From an uncultured Lachnospiraceae bacterium (lineage in GTDB: Bacteria > Bacillota > Clostridia > Lachnospirales > Lachnospiraceae): DNA of 24,704 nt. The DNA lies in the NCBI GenBank assembly GCA_902766845.1, contig CACXFD010000071.1:1-24704 (forward strand), in the 5' to 3' direction. The translations under genes and the position numbers were made by a program. A model generated the notes under the pieces. It did not search any database, was not told where the DNA came from, and saw only the letters and a program-made list of their open reading frames with translations. Below, piece after piece: positions 1 to 8,221 of this stretch (position 1 is the stretch's first letter; each line of letters starts with the position of its first letter).

Positions 1-13
1 ATGCAACTATGAA

Positions 14-42
14 TTGAAAAGAGCGTGCAGATAAGTTATAAT
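14..42 (+). promoter_or_regulatory. Sigma-A type promoter for parAB
   Basis: A -35 box TTGAAA at 14-19 is separated by 17 bases from a consensus -10 box TATAAT at 37-42. Transcription would start near base 50, giving a leader of about 75 bases before parA. The stretch is AT-rich compared with its surroundings, as expected of a promoter. The assignment is by inspection only. Confidence 0.75.
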
Positions 43-124
43 AGAAAAGAATGTGAGATCAAACGCGTCTGCCGGCCCGCCAGGGCGTAGGCAGACAGTG
101 CCATATCGGTAAGGAGACATGACG

Positions 125-891
125 ATGAGCAGAGTGCTGGCCATCGCAAATCAAAAAGGAGGCGTCGGAAAGACCACGACAGCGATCAATCTGTCGGCCT
201 GTCTGGCAGACGAAGGGAAAAAGGTCCTGGTCCTGGACCTGGATCCGCAGGGAAATACGACGAGCGGCCTCGGCGTCGATAAGAACGGCGTCAGCGCCAC
301 GCTGTATGATGTCCTGATCGGTGACCGGGACCTCGCGGAGATCCTTGTGAAGGACGCGCAGCCCGGGCTGGACCTTGCGCCGGCAAACGTGGACCTGTCC
401 GGGGCGGAGATCGAGCTGATCGGGATCGACCGCAAGGAGTTCCTGCTGAAGCAGCAGGCGGACCGCATTCGGGAGAATTATGATTTTATCATCATCGACT
501 GTCCGCCGTCCCTGAACCTCCTGACGATCAACGCGCTGACGACCGCAGACGCGGTCCTGGTGCCGATCCAGTGCGAATACTACGCGCTGGAGGGTCTGTC
601 CCAGCTGATCCATACGGTCCAGCTGGTCAAAACGAGGCTGAACCCGCGGCTCTCGATCGCAGGCGTCGTCTTTACGATGTATGACGCACGGACCAATCTT
701 TCCCTTCAGGTCGTCGAGAACGTGAAGGAGAACCTGGATCAGCGCATCTATCATACGATCATTCCGCGCAACGTACGGCTTGCCGAGGCGCCCAGCCACG
801 GCCTGCCGATCCACTTATACGATCCGCGCTCAGCCGGCGCGGAGGCCTACCGGGCGCTGGCCCGGGAAGTGATCGAACGGGAGGGACGATA

Positions 892-892
<1 letters not shown>
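125..892 (+). CDS. parA: ParA/Soj chromosome-partitioning ATPase
   Basis: This is a ParA/Soj-type Walker ATPase that works with ParB on the chromosome segregation centromere. The protein opens with a deviant Walker A motif KGGVGKTT at about residues 10-17, has the DLDPQGN segment near residue 40 and the IIIDCPPSLN Walker B region near 120. At 255 aa it has the usual Soj length. An ATG at 119 is in frame, but the Shine-Dalgarno AAGGAG at 111-116 lies only 2 bases from it and 8 bases from the ATG at 125, so I chose 125, which also gives the typical MSRVLAIANQKGG start. The stop codon overlaps the parB start by one base (TAATG), so the two are co-translated. Confidence 0.95.
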
Positions 893-1926
<1,034 letters not shown>

Positions 1927-1935
1927 GGCCTTTTT

Positions 1936-2439
1936 GTGGAAAACAGTATCCTGAACCGGCTGGGTTTTGATCCGGCCTATCTGCTGGCCGCGCTTTTTGC
2001 GCTGTGCCTGATCCTGCTGGCGGTGACGCTGATCTGTGTGTTCAAGCTCGGATCGCTGCGCCGGAAATATGAAAAGTTCATGAAGGGCCGCACGGCCGAG
2101 AACCTGGAAGAACTGGTCCACGCCCTGAACGAGGACGTGAAGAGCCTCAAGGCCGAGGACGCGGCCAACCGGGAAGCCATCCGTGCGCTGAACCGCACAT
2201 CGGTCCGGTCGTTCCAGTACCGCGGACTGGTCAAATACAACGCATTTCCGGGCATGGGCGGTGAATCGAGCTTCGCGCTGGCGCTGCTGGACCGGGATAA
2301 GAACGGATATATCCTGAACTGCATCCACTCGAGGGAGGGCAGTTACCTGTATATCAAGGAAGTCGAGCGCGGCGAGGGCACGGTCCTGCTGGGCGTGGAA
2401 GAGGAAAAGGCGCTGCGGGCGGCCGAGAACAGCCGGTAA
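1936..2439 (+). CDS. DUF4446 family membrane protein
   Basis: A 167-residue protein with one strong N-terminal membrane segment (about residues 14-36), then a coiled-coil-prone stretch (roughly 40-90), and a C-terminal soluble domain containing GLVKYNAFPGMGGESSFALA and LNCIHSREGSYLY. These features and the position directly after parB match DUF4446, a family of unknown function typical of Clostridia. The start codon is GTG, 9 bases after the parB stop, preceded by a GAGG-type ribosome site at 1924-1927. A role connected with segregation or cell-pole organisation is only suggested by the conserved neighbourhood. Confidence 0.8.
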   Translation: MENSILNRLGFDPAYLLAALFALCLILLAVTLICVFKLGSLRRKYEKFMKGRTAENLEELVHALNEDVKSLKAEDAANREAIRALNRTSVRSFQYRGLVKYNAFPGMGGESSFALALLDRDKNGYILNCIHSREGSYLYIKEVERGEGTVLLGVEEEKALRAAENSR

Positions 2440-2462
2440 AGACCGCAGGGGAAGGCCGCCGA

Positions 2463-2550
2463 GCGCGGCTATCCGCAGCCGGAAAGCCGGCAAACGCGGC
2501 TATCCGCGGCCGGAAAACCGAAGAGCACGGCCGTCAGCAGCCGGAAGAAC
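2463..2550 (+). repeat. About 31-bp degenerate tandem repeat in spacer
   Basis: Two copies of a roughly 27-bp core, with sequence GCGGCTATCCGC followed by GCCGGAAA, begin at 2463 and 2494 and agree at about 25 of 27 positions. A third, more decayed copy follows with the same spacing from about 2525. It sits between the DUF4446 stop and a terminator, so it is in the untranslated 3' part of the parAB transcript. No coding potential is apparent. Confidence 0.6.
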
Positions 2551-2555
2551 AGCCA

Positions 2556-2581
2556 AGAGCGGCCGGACGGCCGCTCTTTTT
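2556..2581 (+). terminator. Rho-independent terminator of parA-parB-DUF4446
   Basis: A 10-bp perfect stem AGAGCGGCCG (2556-2565) pairs with CGGCCGCTCT (2568-2577), followed by TTTT. The loop is effectively four bases once the closing pair is opened. It ends the segregation operon before the two-component system. Confidence 0.85.
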
Positions 2582-2586
2582 GCAAA

Positions 2587-2631
2587 TCTTAAGAATCGTT
2601 TTTACGGTCTTTAAAGAAGGCCTGCTATAGT
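2587..2631 (+). promoter_or_regulatory. Promoter and paired TCTTAAGA / TCTTTAAAGA elements before the response regulator
   Basis: An extended -10 box TGCTATAGT occupies 2623-2631. Upstream lie two palindromic elements, TCTTAAGA at 2587-2594 and TCTTTAAAGA at 2608-2617, with starts 21 bases apart, about two helical turns. OmpR-family regulators commonly bind direct repeats with such spacing, so autoregulation by the downstream regulator is plausible. No good -35 box is present, which fits an activator-dependent promoter. The first element is part of an 18-bp sequence repeated before the lysR gene. Confidence 0.55.
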
Positions 2632-2743
2632 AAAGAAGCAAACGGCAGCGAAGCTGCGGGCGGCCGGTCCGGGAAACCGTGAGCAAACGGCGGAAGCGGT
2701 GAACCGGCAGCCGGCCGGGCCGGCGGGCCTGAAGGAGGAAGCG

Positions 2744-3439
2744 ATGTACCGTGTACTGGTCTGCGACGACGACCGCGAGATCGTCGAGGCGATCGAGATC
2801 TATCTGAAGCAGGAGGGCTACGAAGTCCTGAAGGCCTATGACGGGATGCAGGCGCTCGAGATCCTGCGGAAGGAAACGGTCCATATGATCCTGATGGACG
2901 TGATGATGCCGAAGCTGGACGGGATCCGGGCCACGCTGAAGATTCGCGAGGAATCGGGGATCCCGATCATCATCCTGTCCGCCAAGAGCGAGGACACGGA
3001 CAAGATCCTGGGCCTGAATATCGGCGCGGACGATTACGTGACCAAGCCGTTCCATCCGCTCGAGCTGGTGGCGCGCGTGCGGTCGCAGATCCGGCGGTAC
3101 ACACGCCTCGGCTCGATCCCGGAGGTCCCGGAAGGAAACGTGTATACCACCGGCGGCCTTTCGATCGATGACGACCGCAAGGAGGTCACGGTCGACGGGG
3201 AGCCGGTCCGGCTCACGCCGATCGAATACCAGATCCTGCTGTTTCTGACGCGGGGCGCGGGCAAGGTCTTTTCGATCCGCCAGATCTATGAGAACATCTG
3301 GAACGAGGACGCGGTCGGAGCGGAGAACACGGTGGCCGTCCACATCCGCCACATCCGGGAAAAGATCGAGATCGATCCGAAGGAGCCGCGGTACCTGAAG
3401 GTGGTCTGGGGCGTCGGGTACAAGGTCGAGAAGATCTGA
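2744..3439 (+). CDS. OmpR/PhoB-family response regulator (VanR-like)
   Basis: A 231-residue two-component response regulator. The receiver domain has the acidic pocket CDDD at residues 7-10, the phospho-acceptor Asp52 in LMDVMMPKLDG and the lysine of the DDYVTKPF segment. The C-terminal half is an OmpR-type winged helix, with LTPIEYQILLFL and the closing VWGVGYKVEKI. An in-frame ATG lies further upstream at 2699, but the GGAGG at 2734-2738 with a 5-base gap to ATG 2744, and the canonical MYRVLVCDDD start, favour 2744. The partner kinase is encoded downstream. The inducing signal cannot be read from the sequence. Confidence 0.92.
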   Translation: MYRVLVCDDDREIVEAIEIYLKQEGYEVLKAYDGMQALEILRKETVHMILMDVMMPKLDGIRATLKIREESGIPIIILSAKSEDTDKILGLNIGADDYVTKPFHPLELVARVRSQIRRYTRLGSIPEVPEGNVYTTGGLSIDDDRKEVTVDGEPVRLTPIEYQILLFLTRGAGKVFSIRQIYENIWNEDAVGAENTVAVHIRHIREKIEIDPKEPRYLKVVWGVGYKVEKI

Positions 3440-3467
3440 AAGCGCGCAGACAGGGCCGATGAGAAGT

Positions 3468-3543
3468 CGGCGCAGGACGATACAGGACCGGCGCAGGACG
3501 ATGCCGGACCGGTTCATGGCCGGCGCAGGACAGACACGGGACC
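3468..3543 (+). repeat. Short tandem repeat between regulator and kinase
   Basis: The 11-mer CGGCGCAGGAC begins at 3468, 3489 and 3521. The first two occurrences are part of a clear 21-bp tandem unit and the third is separated by a 32-bp step. Each is followed by a short variable piece and GGAC. The spacer between the regulator stop and the kinase start is otherwise featureless. Confidence 0.65.
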
Positions 3544-3573
3544 GGCATGCTGCCGGTACGGGGAGCGAACATC

Positions 3574-5280
3574 ATGGAAAAGACTCATTATAATCGAAAC
3601 AAGGGGATCGCGACGGCGCTGCACCTTCTCAGCATCGTGCTGACCGCGGTCTGCGGAGCGGCCATCATCGGGGTGATGGAGGTCGTTTCGGGTACGGCAG
3701 ACCCGCTGCAGCTGCAGGCGGATGCGGAAGCGCTCCGGGGCATGTCCCTGGTGTCTGTGCTGAGCAGCGGATTCTCCTTGGCGCTGTATGCCTATCTGCA
3801 TCTGAAATGGCTGATCGCCGGGGCCGTGGTCGGCGCCGTGCTGTGGATCGGATCACTGATCGCGATGCTGCAGCTGGCGGGCCACCGGGACGGGCAGGAC
3901 GGGATCTGCCTGCGGTTCTATGACCGCTGGTATCTGGAACCGTTCCTGATCGGAGGCGGGATCCTGCTTTTTGTGCTCGCGCAGGCGCTGTTTGAAAACC
4001 TGTTCGACAGCAGCGGCGAAGCGGCCCTGGCCGGCACGGCCATGGTGCTGTACCCGGCCGTGCTCGTGATCCTGCTCAGCCTCGTGCGGCGCGGGAAGGC
4101 CGGTACGTTCTTCTCCGGCACCCTGATCGCGGCCTGCGTTCGCGGGATCCGCCGCGCGGCCGCAGCCGCGGAAAGCTGGGGGACCGACGCGCGTCAGGGG
4201 GAACGCCGGATCACCAAAGCGTTCCTGCTCTATCTGGCGGCCAGCCTCGCCTGGCTGCTGCTGGGGCTCCTGCTGATCCGGCTGTTCCGCCGGGAGCCGG
4301 TCACGGTCGTCGTTCTGATCCTGCTGTTCGCGGCGGGCTGGATCTGGGGGCAGCGGCGCGTGCTGCGGACGCTCCGCAAAAAGACCGCGCAGCAGCAGGC
4401 CGTCACCGAGGCGATGCGGGACATCCGAGCGGGCGATCTGTCCCGGCAGGTGGCGTCGGACGGCTTTCTGCCGCAGGAAGCCGAGATGGCGGAGGCGGTC
4501 AACCATATCGGAGAGGGACTGCGCAGCGCCGTCGAGGACGCCACACGGTCGGAACGCATGAAAGCGGAGCTGATCACGAATGTGTCGCATGATCTGAAGA
4601 CGCCGCTGACGTCGATCATCAATTATGTGGAGCTGCTGAAGCGCAAGGAGATGCCGGATGAAGAGGCGGCGCGGTACGTGGATGTGCTGGCGCAGAAGAG
4701 CGAGCGGCTGAAGATCCTGGTCGAGGACCTCGTGGAGGCATCGCGCGCGTCCAGCGGAAACGTGAAGCTGGAGATGATGCCTCTCGACCTGGCGGAGCTG
4801 GTCTGTCAGGTGCAGGGCGAATACGAAGAGCGCTTCGAGGGCCGGGGGCTGACGCCGGTCGTCCGTATCGAGGCCGGGGGCGTGCCGGTCTGCGCGGACG
4901 GACGGAGGCTCTGGCGCGTGCTGTCGAACCTGTACGGGAACGCGGTCAAATACAGCATGCCGGGTACGCGCGTGTACATCGATCTGGCGCGGAACGGGAC
5001 GCAGGCGGTCTTTTCGATGAAGAACATATCGGAGGCGCCGCTGTCGGTGCCGCCGGAAGAACTGACCGAGCGGTTCACGAGAGGCGACGAAGCCCGCTCC
5101 ACCGAAGGGAGCGGGCTGGGACTTGCGATCGCGAAGGATCTGACGGAGCTGATGAACGGGACGTTAACGATCCGCGTGGACGGCGACCTGTTCAGCGCGA
5201 TCCTCCGGCTTCCCCTGCGGGCCGGAAACGCCGAGCAGGCAGATGAGCCGGCTGCGGCCGCCGTGCAGAGCGGCCAGTAA
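3574..5280 (+). CDS. VanS-like membrane sensor histidine kinase
   Basis: A histidine kinase of 568 residues from the ATG at 3574, which follows GGGAG at 3561-3565; an in-frame ATG at 3547 is less well placed. Six hydrophobic segments can be seen in the N-terminal half, starting with LHLLSIVLTAVCGAAIIGVM and ending with VTVVVLILLFAAGWIWG, followed by a HAMP-like linker. The phospho-acceptor His is in NVSHDLKTPLTS, the N box in LSNLYGNAVKYSM and the G2 box in EGSGLGLAIAKDL. The usual DxGxG G1 motif is replaced by SMKNISEAP, as I recall for other VanS-like kinases of Lachnospiraceae. The multi-TM N-terminus without a large external loop suggests sensing in or at the membrane. The last 117 bases overlap the convergent gene ending at 5164. 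Confidence 0.92.
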   Translation: MEKTHYNRNKGIATALHLLSIVLTAVCGAAIIGVMEVVSGTADPLQLQADAEALRGMSLVSVLSSGFSLALYAYLHLKWLIAGAVVGAVLWIGSLIAMLQLAGHRDGQDGICLRFYDRWYLEPFLIGGGILLFVLAQALFENLFDSSGEAALAGTAMVLYPAVLVILLSLVRRGKAGTFFSGTLIAACVRGIRRAAAAAESWGTDARQGERRITKAFLLYLAASLAWLLLGLLLIRLFRREPVTVVVLILLFAAGWIWGQRRVLRTLRKKTAQQQAVTEAMRDIRAGDLSRQVASDGFLPQEAEMAEAVNHIGEGLRSAVEDATRSERMKAELITNVSHDLKTPLTSIINYVELLKRKEMPDEEAARYVDVLAQKSERLKILVEDLVEASRASSGNVKLEMMPLDLAELVCQVQGEYEERFEGRGLTPVVRIEAGGVPVCADGRRLWRVLSNLYGNAVKYSMPGTRVYIDLARNGTQAVFSMKNISEAPLSVPPEELTERFTRGDEARSTEGSGLGLAIAKDLTELMNGTLTIRVDGDLFSAILRLPLRAGNAEQADEPAAAAVQSGQ

Positions 5281-5976
5281 AGAAGAAAGATCCGGATACG
5301 GCCCGAGAACGGAGCCGTCCAGCAGAGCGTTGTGGGCCGTCAGGCCCGCGGCGCTCTTTTCGATATGGATCGTATGGATGTCTTCGGACAGGTCTGTCCG
5401 GTCGTTGTAAACGGTCAGGATCAGGCACGGGCAGGTGCGGGCGAGCTCCGCGGCCCGCGGCAGGCTGCGCGCGGTGCGGACGGTAAAGCCGCGGCGGCGC
5501 AGGAAGGCCGCCAGGCTCTGCGGCGCGGTCCCGAGGCGGCCGTTCCAGAGCATGCCGTCCCGCAGGATCTCGCGGCGGATGGCCAGCAGGGCGTCCGGGC
5601 CGGCCGGCGCGTCCGGGCAGAGCTGGTGAAGGGCGTTATAGGCCGCGATGACGCCGCAGCCCGACCGGTCCAGACGGGTCCGTCCGAACGGAAAGCCGGT
5701 CAGCGCATGCTGGTCCTCCAGATAACCGGTCGCGGGATCCGCGGCGCGGGAAAAACCGGCGCCCATGGCCGCGGAAACGGCCGCGGCGGACGGCTGCGAG
5801 GATGCTGTCTCACCGGACGGCGGCGCGGGAGCATGCGCGGTCCCGGCCGCGGCATCGGACTCCCAGACGCCGGGAAAGAGCCGGCAGCGGAGCCGACGAA
5901 GCGCGCGCAGCAGGCCGGCGCCCCACAGGAACAGCCGGTTCGGAAGCAGGCGGGGGATCAGGGACGAGGCTTTCAT
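5164..5976 (-). CDS. Papain-fold-like (C39-like) putative cysteine peptidase
   Basis: A 270-residue protein that I cannot assign to a named family. The segment DRSGCGVIAAYNALHQL places a cysteine (Cys107) at the start of a helix, as in papain and C39-like peptidases. A histidine follows in IHTIHIEK (His204) and an Asn in AHNALLDGS (Asn216), a plausible Cys-His-Asn triad. The N-terminus has a short hydrophobic and then basic stretch (residues 14-33), possibly a membrane anchor, followed by an Ala/Ser/Pro-rich linker to about residue 80. Its ATG overlaps the lysR stop (ATGA), so it is translated from the lysR mRNA. The 3' end runs 117 bases into the oppositely oriented kinase gene. The fold call is by motif only; it may not be catalytic. 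Confidence 0.7.
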   Translation of the reverse strand: MKASSLIPRLLPNRLFLWGAGLLRALRRLRCRLFPGVWESDAAAGTAHAPAPPSGETASSQPSAAAVSAAMGAGFSRAADPATGYLEDQHALTGFPFGRTRLDRSGCGVIAAYNALHQLCPDAPAGPDALLAIRREILRDGMLWNGRLGTAPQSLAAFLRRRGFTVRTARSLPRAAELARTCPCLILTVYNDRTDLSEDIHTIHIEKSAAGLTAHNALLDGSVLGPYPDLSSLLAALHGGRSRLICLLGVSGPQGKPEDRAEQVAVHADR

Positions 5977-6902
5977 TGCGGGGCTCTCCGGATCACGGCC
6001 TGTCCTTCCGGGGTCTTCAGGACTTCCCGGATCTTTTCCATGAACTGGCGCACGGGCTCGCGCGGAGTCCGGCTGTAGACGATGCCGTACGGCATCTCAT
6101 AATCCCATTCCATCGGCCGGTTGACGATCGACGGGTGGGCGGTCTCCCAGATGTCCAGCGTTTCGGTGACGAAGCCCATCTGGACACAGCGGTTGAAGAC
6201 CGAGGTATCGTAATAATACGGGATGTCCGCGAGGCGGATCTCGGGATGGTCGCGGCGGATGTCATCGGTCATGCGCTTCATGACCGGGGAAAAGCCGTTC
6301 TGGATCAGCATCAGCGTCTGCCCGGACAGGTCTGCCCAGGTCAGCCGTCCCTTGCGGGAGAGAGGATTGTCTTTCGGGATCCCGACGCGGCACGGGAGGT
6401 TGCGAAGCAGCAGGATGCTGAAGTCGCGCTGCCACTGGATCGAGTCGCAGGGGCTCAGGAAGCAGTCGACGACCGGCGTCGGCGGGGCCAGCAGCGTCGA
6501 GAGCGATTCCTGCTTGTCGGAGAACGGCACGATCTCGATCTGGAACGGGGAAGAATCCTCCGCGGCCAGATTCCAGAGATCGATCAGGTCCTTGCACGGG
6601 CGCAGCACCGACGTGCCGATTCGGATCACGTACTGTTCCTCCGCTTCTACGTGGCGCGCGTGGGCGATGCTGGCGTCCACGAGCTCCAGGATCTTCCAGG
6701 CGTTCTGATAAAAATCCCGGCCGGCGCCCGTCAGCGTCACGCCCTGGTTGGAACGAACGAAGAGCCGGACGCCGAGCGTGTTCTCCAGACTGTTGATCCG
6801 GTTCATGACGGAAACGCTGCTGATATACAGCTTGTCCGCGGCGCGGGTGATGCTGCCCGCGTCGGCGGTCACGATGAAGGTTCGCAGTTCTCGCAGATCC
6901 AT
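5973..6902 (-). CDS. LysR-family transcriptional regulator
   Basis: A 309-residue LysR-type regulator. Residues 1-60 form the winged helix-turn-helix (MDLRELRTFIVTADAGSITR, then AADKLYISSVSVMNRI and LGVRLFVRSNQGVTLTGAG). The remainder is the periplasmic-binding-protein-like effector domain. The start has a GGAG eight bases upstream. It is transcribed away from the aldo/keto reductase-like gene with a 183-base divergent intergenic region, the classic LysR arrangement, so the reductase-like gene and perhaps the hydratase beyond it are the likely targets. The effector is unknown. The papain-like gene follows in the same transcript with a 4-base overlap. Confidence 0.92.
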   Translation of the reverse strand: MDLRELRTFIVTADAGSITRAADKLYISSVSVMNRINSLENTLGVRLFVRSNQGVTLTGAGRDFYQNAWKILELVDASIAHARHVEAEEQYVIRIGTSVLRPCKDLIDLWNLAAEDSSPFQIEIVPFSDKQESLSTLLAPPTPVVDCFLSPCDSIQWQRDFSILLLRNLPCRVGIPKDNPLSRKGRLTWADLSGQTLMLIQNGFSPVMKRMTDDIRRDHPEIRLADIPYYYDTSVFNRCVQMGFVTETLDIWETAHPSIVNRPMEWDYEMPYGIVYSRTPREPVRQFMEKIREVLKTPEGQAVIRRAPQ

Positions 6903-6917
6903 AACGGTACTCCTGTG

Positions 6918-6950
6918 TTAAGAATCGCTTTTGCGTTAAGAGATGCTTAA
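6918..6950. promoter_or_regulatory. Putative operator between lysR and the AKR-like gene
   Basis: TTAAGA occurs at 6918 and again at 6936, 18 bases apart, and CTTAA follows at 6946. The first copy lies in an 18-bp sequence (TTAAGAATCGCTTTTGCG) that recurs with two transitions at 2589-2606. It lies in the lysR leader, so LysR autoregulation or cross-talk from the response regulator is possible. Confidence 0.45.
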
Positions 6951-6954
6951 TGCC

Positions 6955-6984
6955 ATTCTAATCCTTTTTCGTCTTCCTTGTCAA
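6955..6984 (-). promoter_or_regulatory. Promoter for lysR and the papain-like gene
   Basis: Read on the minus strand there is a consensus -35 TTGACA (plus coordinates 6979-6984) and a -10 TAGAAT (6955-6960) separated by 18 bases. The transcript would carry a leader of about 45 bases. Confidence 0.6.
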
Positions 6985-7007
6985 TCCTTCCAAGGGTAAA
7001 ATATATC
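6978..7007 (+). promoter_or_regulatory. Possible divergent promoter for the AKR-like gene
   Basis: TTGTCA at 6978-6983 and TATATC at 7002-7007, with 18 bases between, form a moderate promoter. Its -35 box overlaps that of the divergent lysR promoter, so a protein bound here would affect both directions. Confidence 0.4.
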
Positions 7008-7085
7008 TGATATCCGAATGAACGGATCGTGTGCGCCGGCGCCGGAGATTCAGGAAGGCGGAACGCGGAAAGGAAGGCAGGAGCC

Positions 7086-7883
7086 GTGGAATGGCGGAAA
7101 CTGAATAACGGACAGAAGATGCCCGTCATCGGCTACAGCACCTGCCGGATCCCTCCGGATCTGACGGAGCGGTGCATCCGTGACGCGTTCGAAGCTGGCT
7201 GCCGTCTGATCGATACCGGGGAATGCGGTCCCGGGACGTCGCCGGCGGGCGAGGGCACCTCGGACGCGCTGCGCGCGTCGGGGTTCCACCGGGAGGAGGT
7301 GTTCCTGGCGGCCCGCCTGCGCGGATGCTGCAGCCGGGAAGAGACCGAAGAGGCTGTCGATCGTTGTCTGAAAGACCGCGGGCTGGCCTATCTGGACCTT
7401 CTGCTTCTCGAGAACATGCCCGGGAGCCAGTCCGAAGCGTGGCGGGCGCTCGAGACCGCGCAGTACCGCGGAAAAGTACGCGCGATCGGCGCGGCGGACC
7501 TGGATGTGCCGGCGTTTGACCGGCTGATGCGGACGGCCCATACGGTGCCGGCCGTCGTGCAGGCGCCGGTCAGCGTTTTTGGCCAGCAGGAGGCGCTGCG
7601 GCGCCGGGCAGCAGAATGCGGGACTGTCATGGCGGCCTGGGGACCGCTCGCAGCCGGCGCGAATGATTTTTTCCGCAATCCGACGCTGAACGGGATCGGG
7701 CTGCGGCGCGGGAAGACCGCGGCGCAGATCGCTCTGCGATGGCTCTACCAGCGCGGGATCGTGCCGTTTCCGGGCACGACCCGTCCCGGACATCTGAAAG
7801 AGGACCTGGACATCTTTGATTTTGAACTGAACGCGATCGAGATGCGCGAGATCGCCGCGCTCGAGATCGACGAGACCGAATGA
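7086..7883 (+). CDS. Aldo/keto reductase-like protein with degenerate active site
   Basis: A 265-residue member of the aldo/keto reductase fold, beginning at GTG 7086 after an AAGGAAGG-rich site. Typical AKR landmarks are present: LNNGQKMPVIGYSTC at the start, GCRLIDTG, RGLAYLDLLLL, KVRAIGAADL, and KTAAQIALRWLYQRGIVPFP near the end. The catalytic tetrad is not. Asp43 is kept, but the Tyr position is Gly48, the Lys is Arg77 and the His is Glu109. The cofactor-binding PKS segment reads FPGTTRPGHLKED, losing the Lys and Arg that normally contact NADPH. It is full length with no frameshift, so it looks like a maintained pseudoenzyme, perhaps a sensor or scaffold, rather than a decayed gene. The alignment was by eye. 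Confidence 0.8.
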   Translation: MEWRKLNNGQKMPVIGYSTCRIPPDLTERCIRDAFEAGCRLIDTGECGPGTSPAGEGTSDALRASGFHREEVFLAARLRGCCSREETEEAVDRCLKDRGLAYLDLLLLENMPGSQSEAWRALETAQYRGKVRAIGAADLDVPAFDRLMRTAHTVPAVVQAPVSVFGQQEALRRRAAECGTVMAAWGPLAAGANDFFRNPTLNGIGLRRGKTAAQIALRWLYQRGIVPFPGTTRPGHLKEDLDIFDFELNAIEMREIAALEIDETE

Positions 7884-7974
7884 ACCGCGCCGGCATAGGA
7901 AAAGGACCTGCCGGCCGGAAGAGAGCGAGAGGATCCGGCCGAAAGAAAACCGGTCCGGCTGCGGGAAAAAGAAA

Positions 7975-8013
7975 CGGGAGCGGGGCGCCGAATGGCGCCC
8001 CGCTCCCGCTTTT
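7975..8013 (+). terminator. Strong rho-independent terminator after the AKR-like gene
   Basis: A 15-bp perfect stem (left arm 7975-7989, right arm 7994-8008) with a GAAT loop is followed by GC and TTTT. It separates the AKR-like gene from the hydratase gene transcriptionally. Confidence 0.9.
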
Positions 8014-8065
8014 CCGGCATGCCCTGCGTTCTGGCCTGTGCAAAAGATTTCATACCTCGTCTGTC

Positions 8066-8094
8066 TTGACGGCGGCGCGCGGATGAAGGATAAT
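8066..8094 (+). promoter_or_regulatory. Promoter for the aconitase-like hydratase
   Basis: TTGACG at 8066-8071 and GATAAT at 8089-8094 with a 17-base spacer. It lies just downstream of the AKR-like gene terminator, so the hydratase has its own transcript. The leader of about 120 bases is rich in GGACCGG-like short repeats. Confidence 0.65.
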
Positions 8095-8221
8095 ATTATG
8101 GGCCTGTATGACTGGAAAGATGCCGGAGGCCGGCGGACGGACCGGAAGGGACCGGACCGGCCGGATGACCGGAATGCGGCAGGGCCGCAAAGACAGAACA
8201 GCAAAACGAGGAGGGCAGGAT

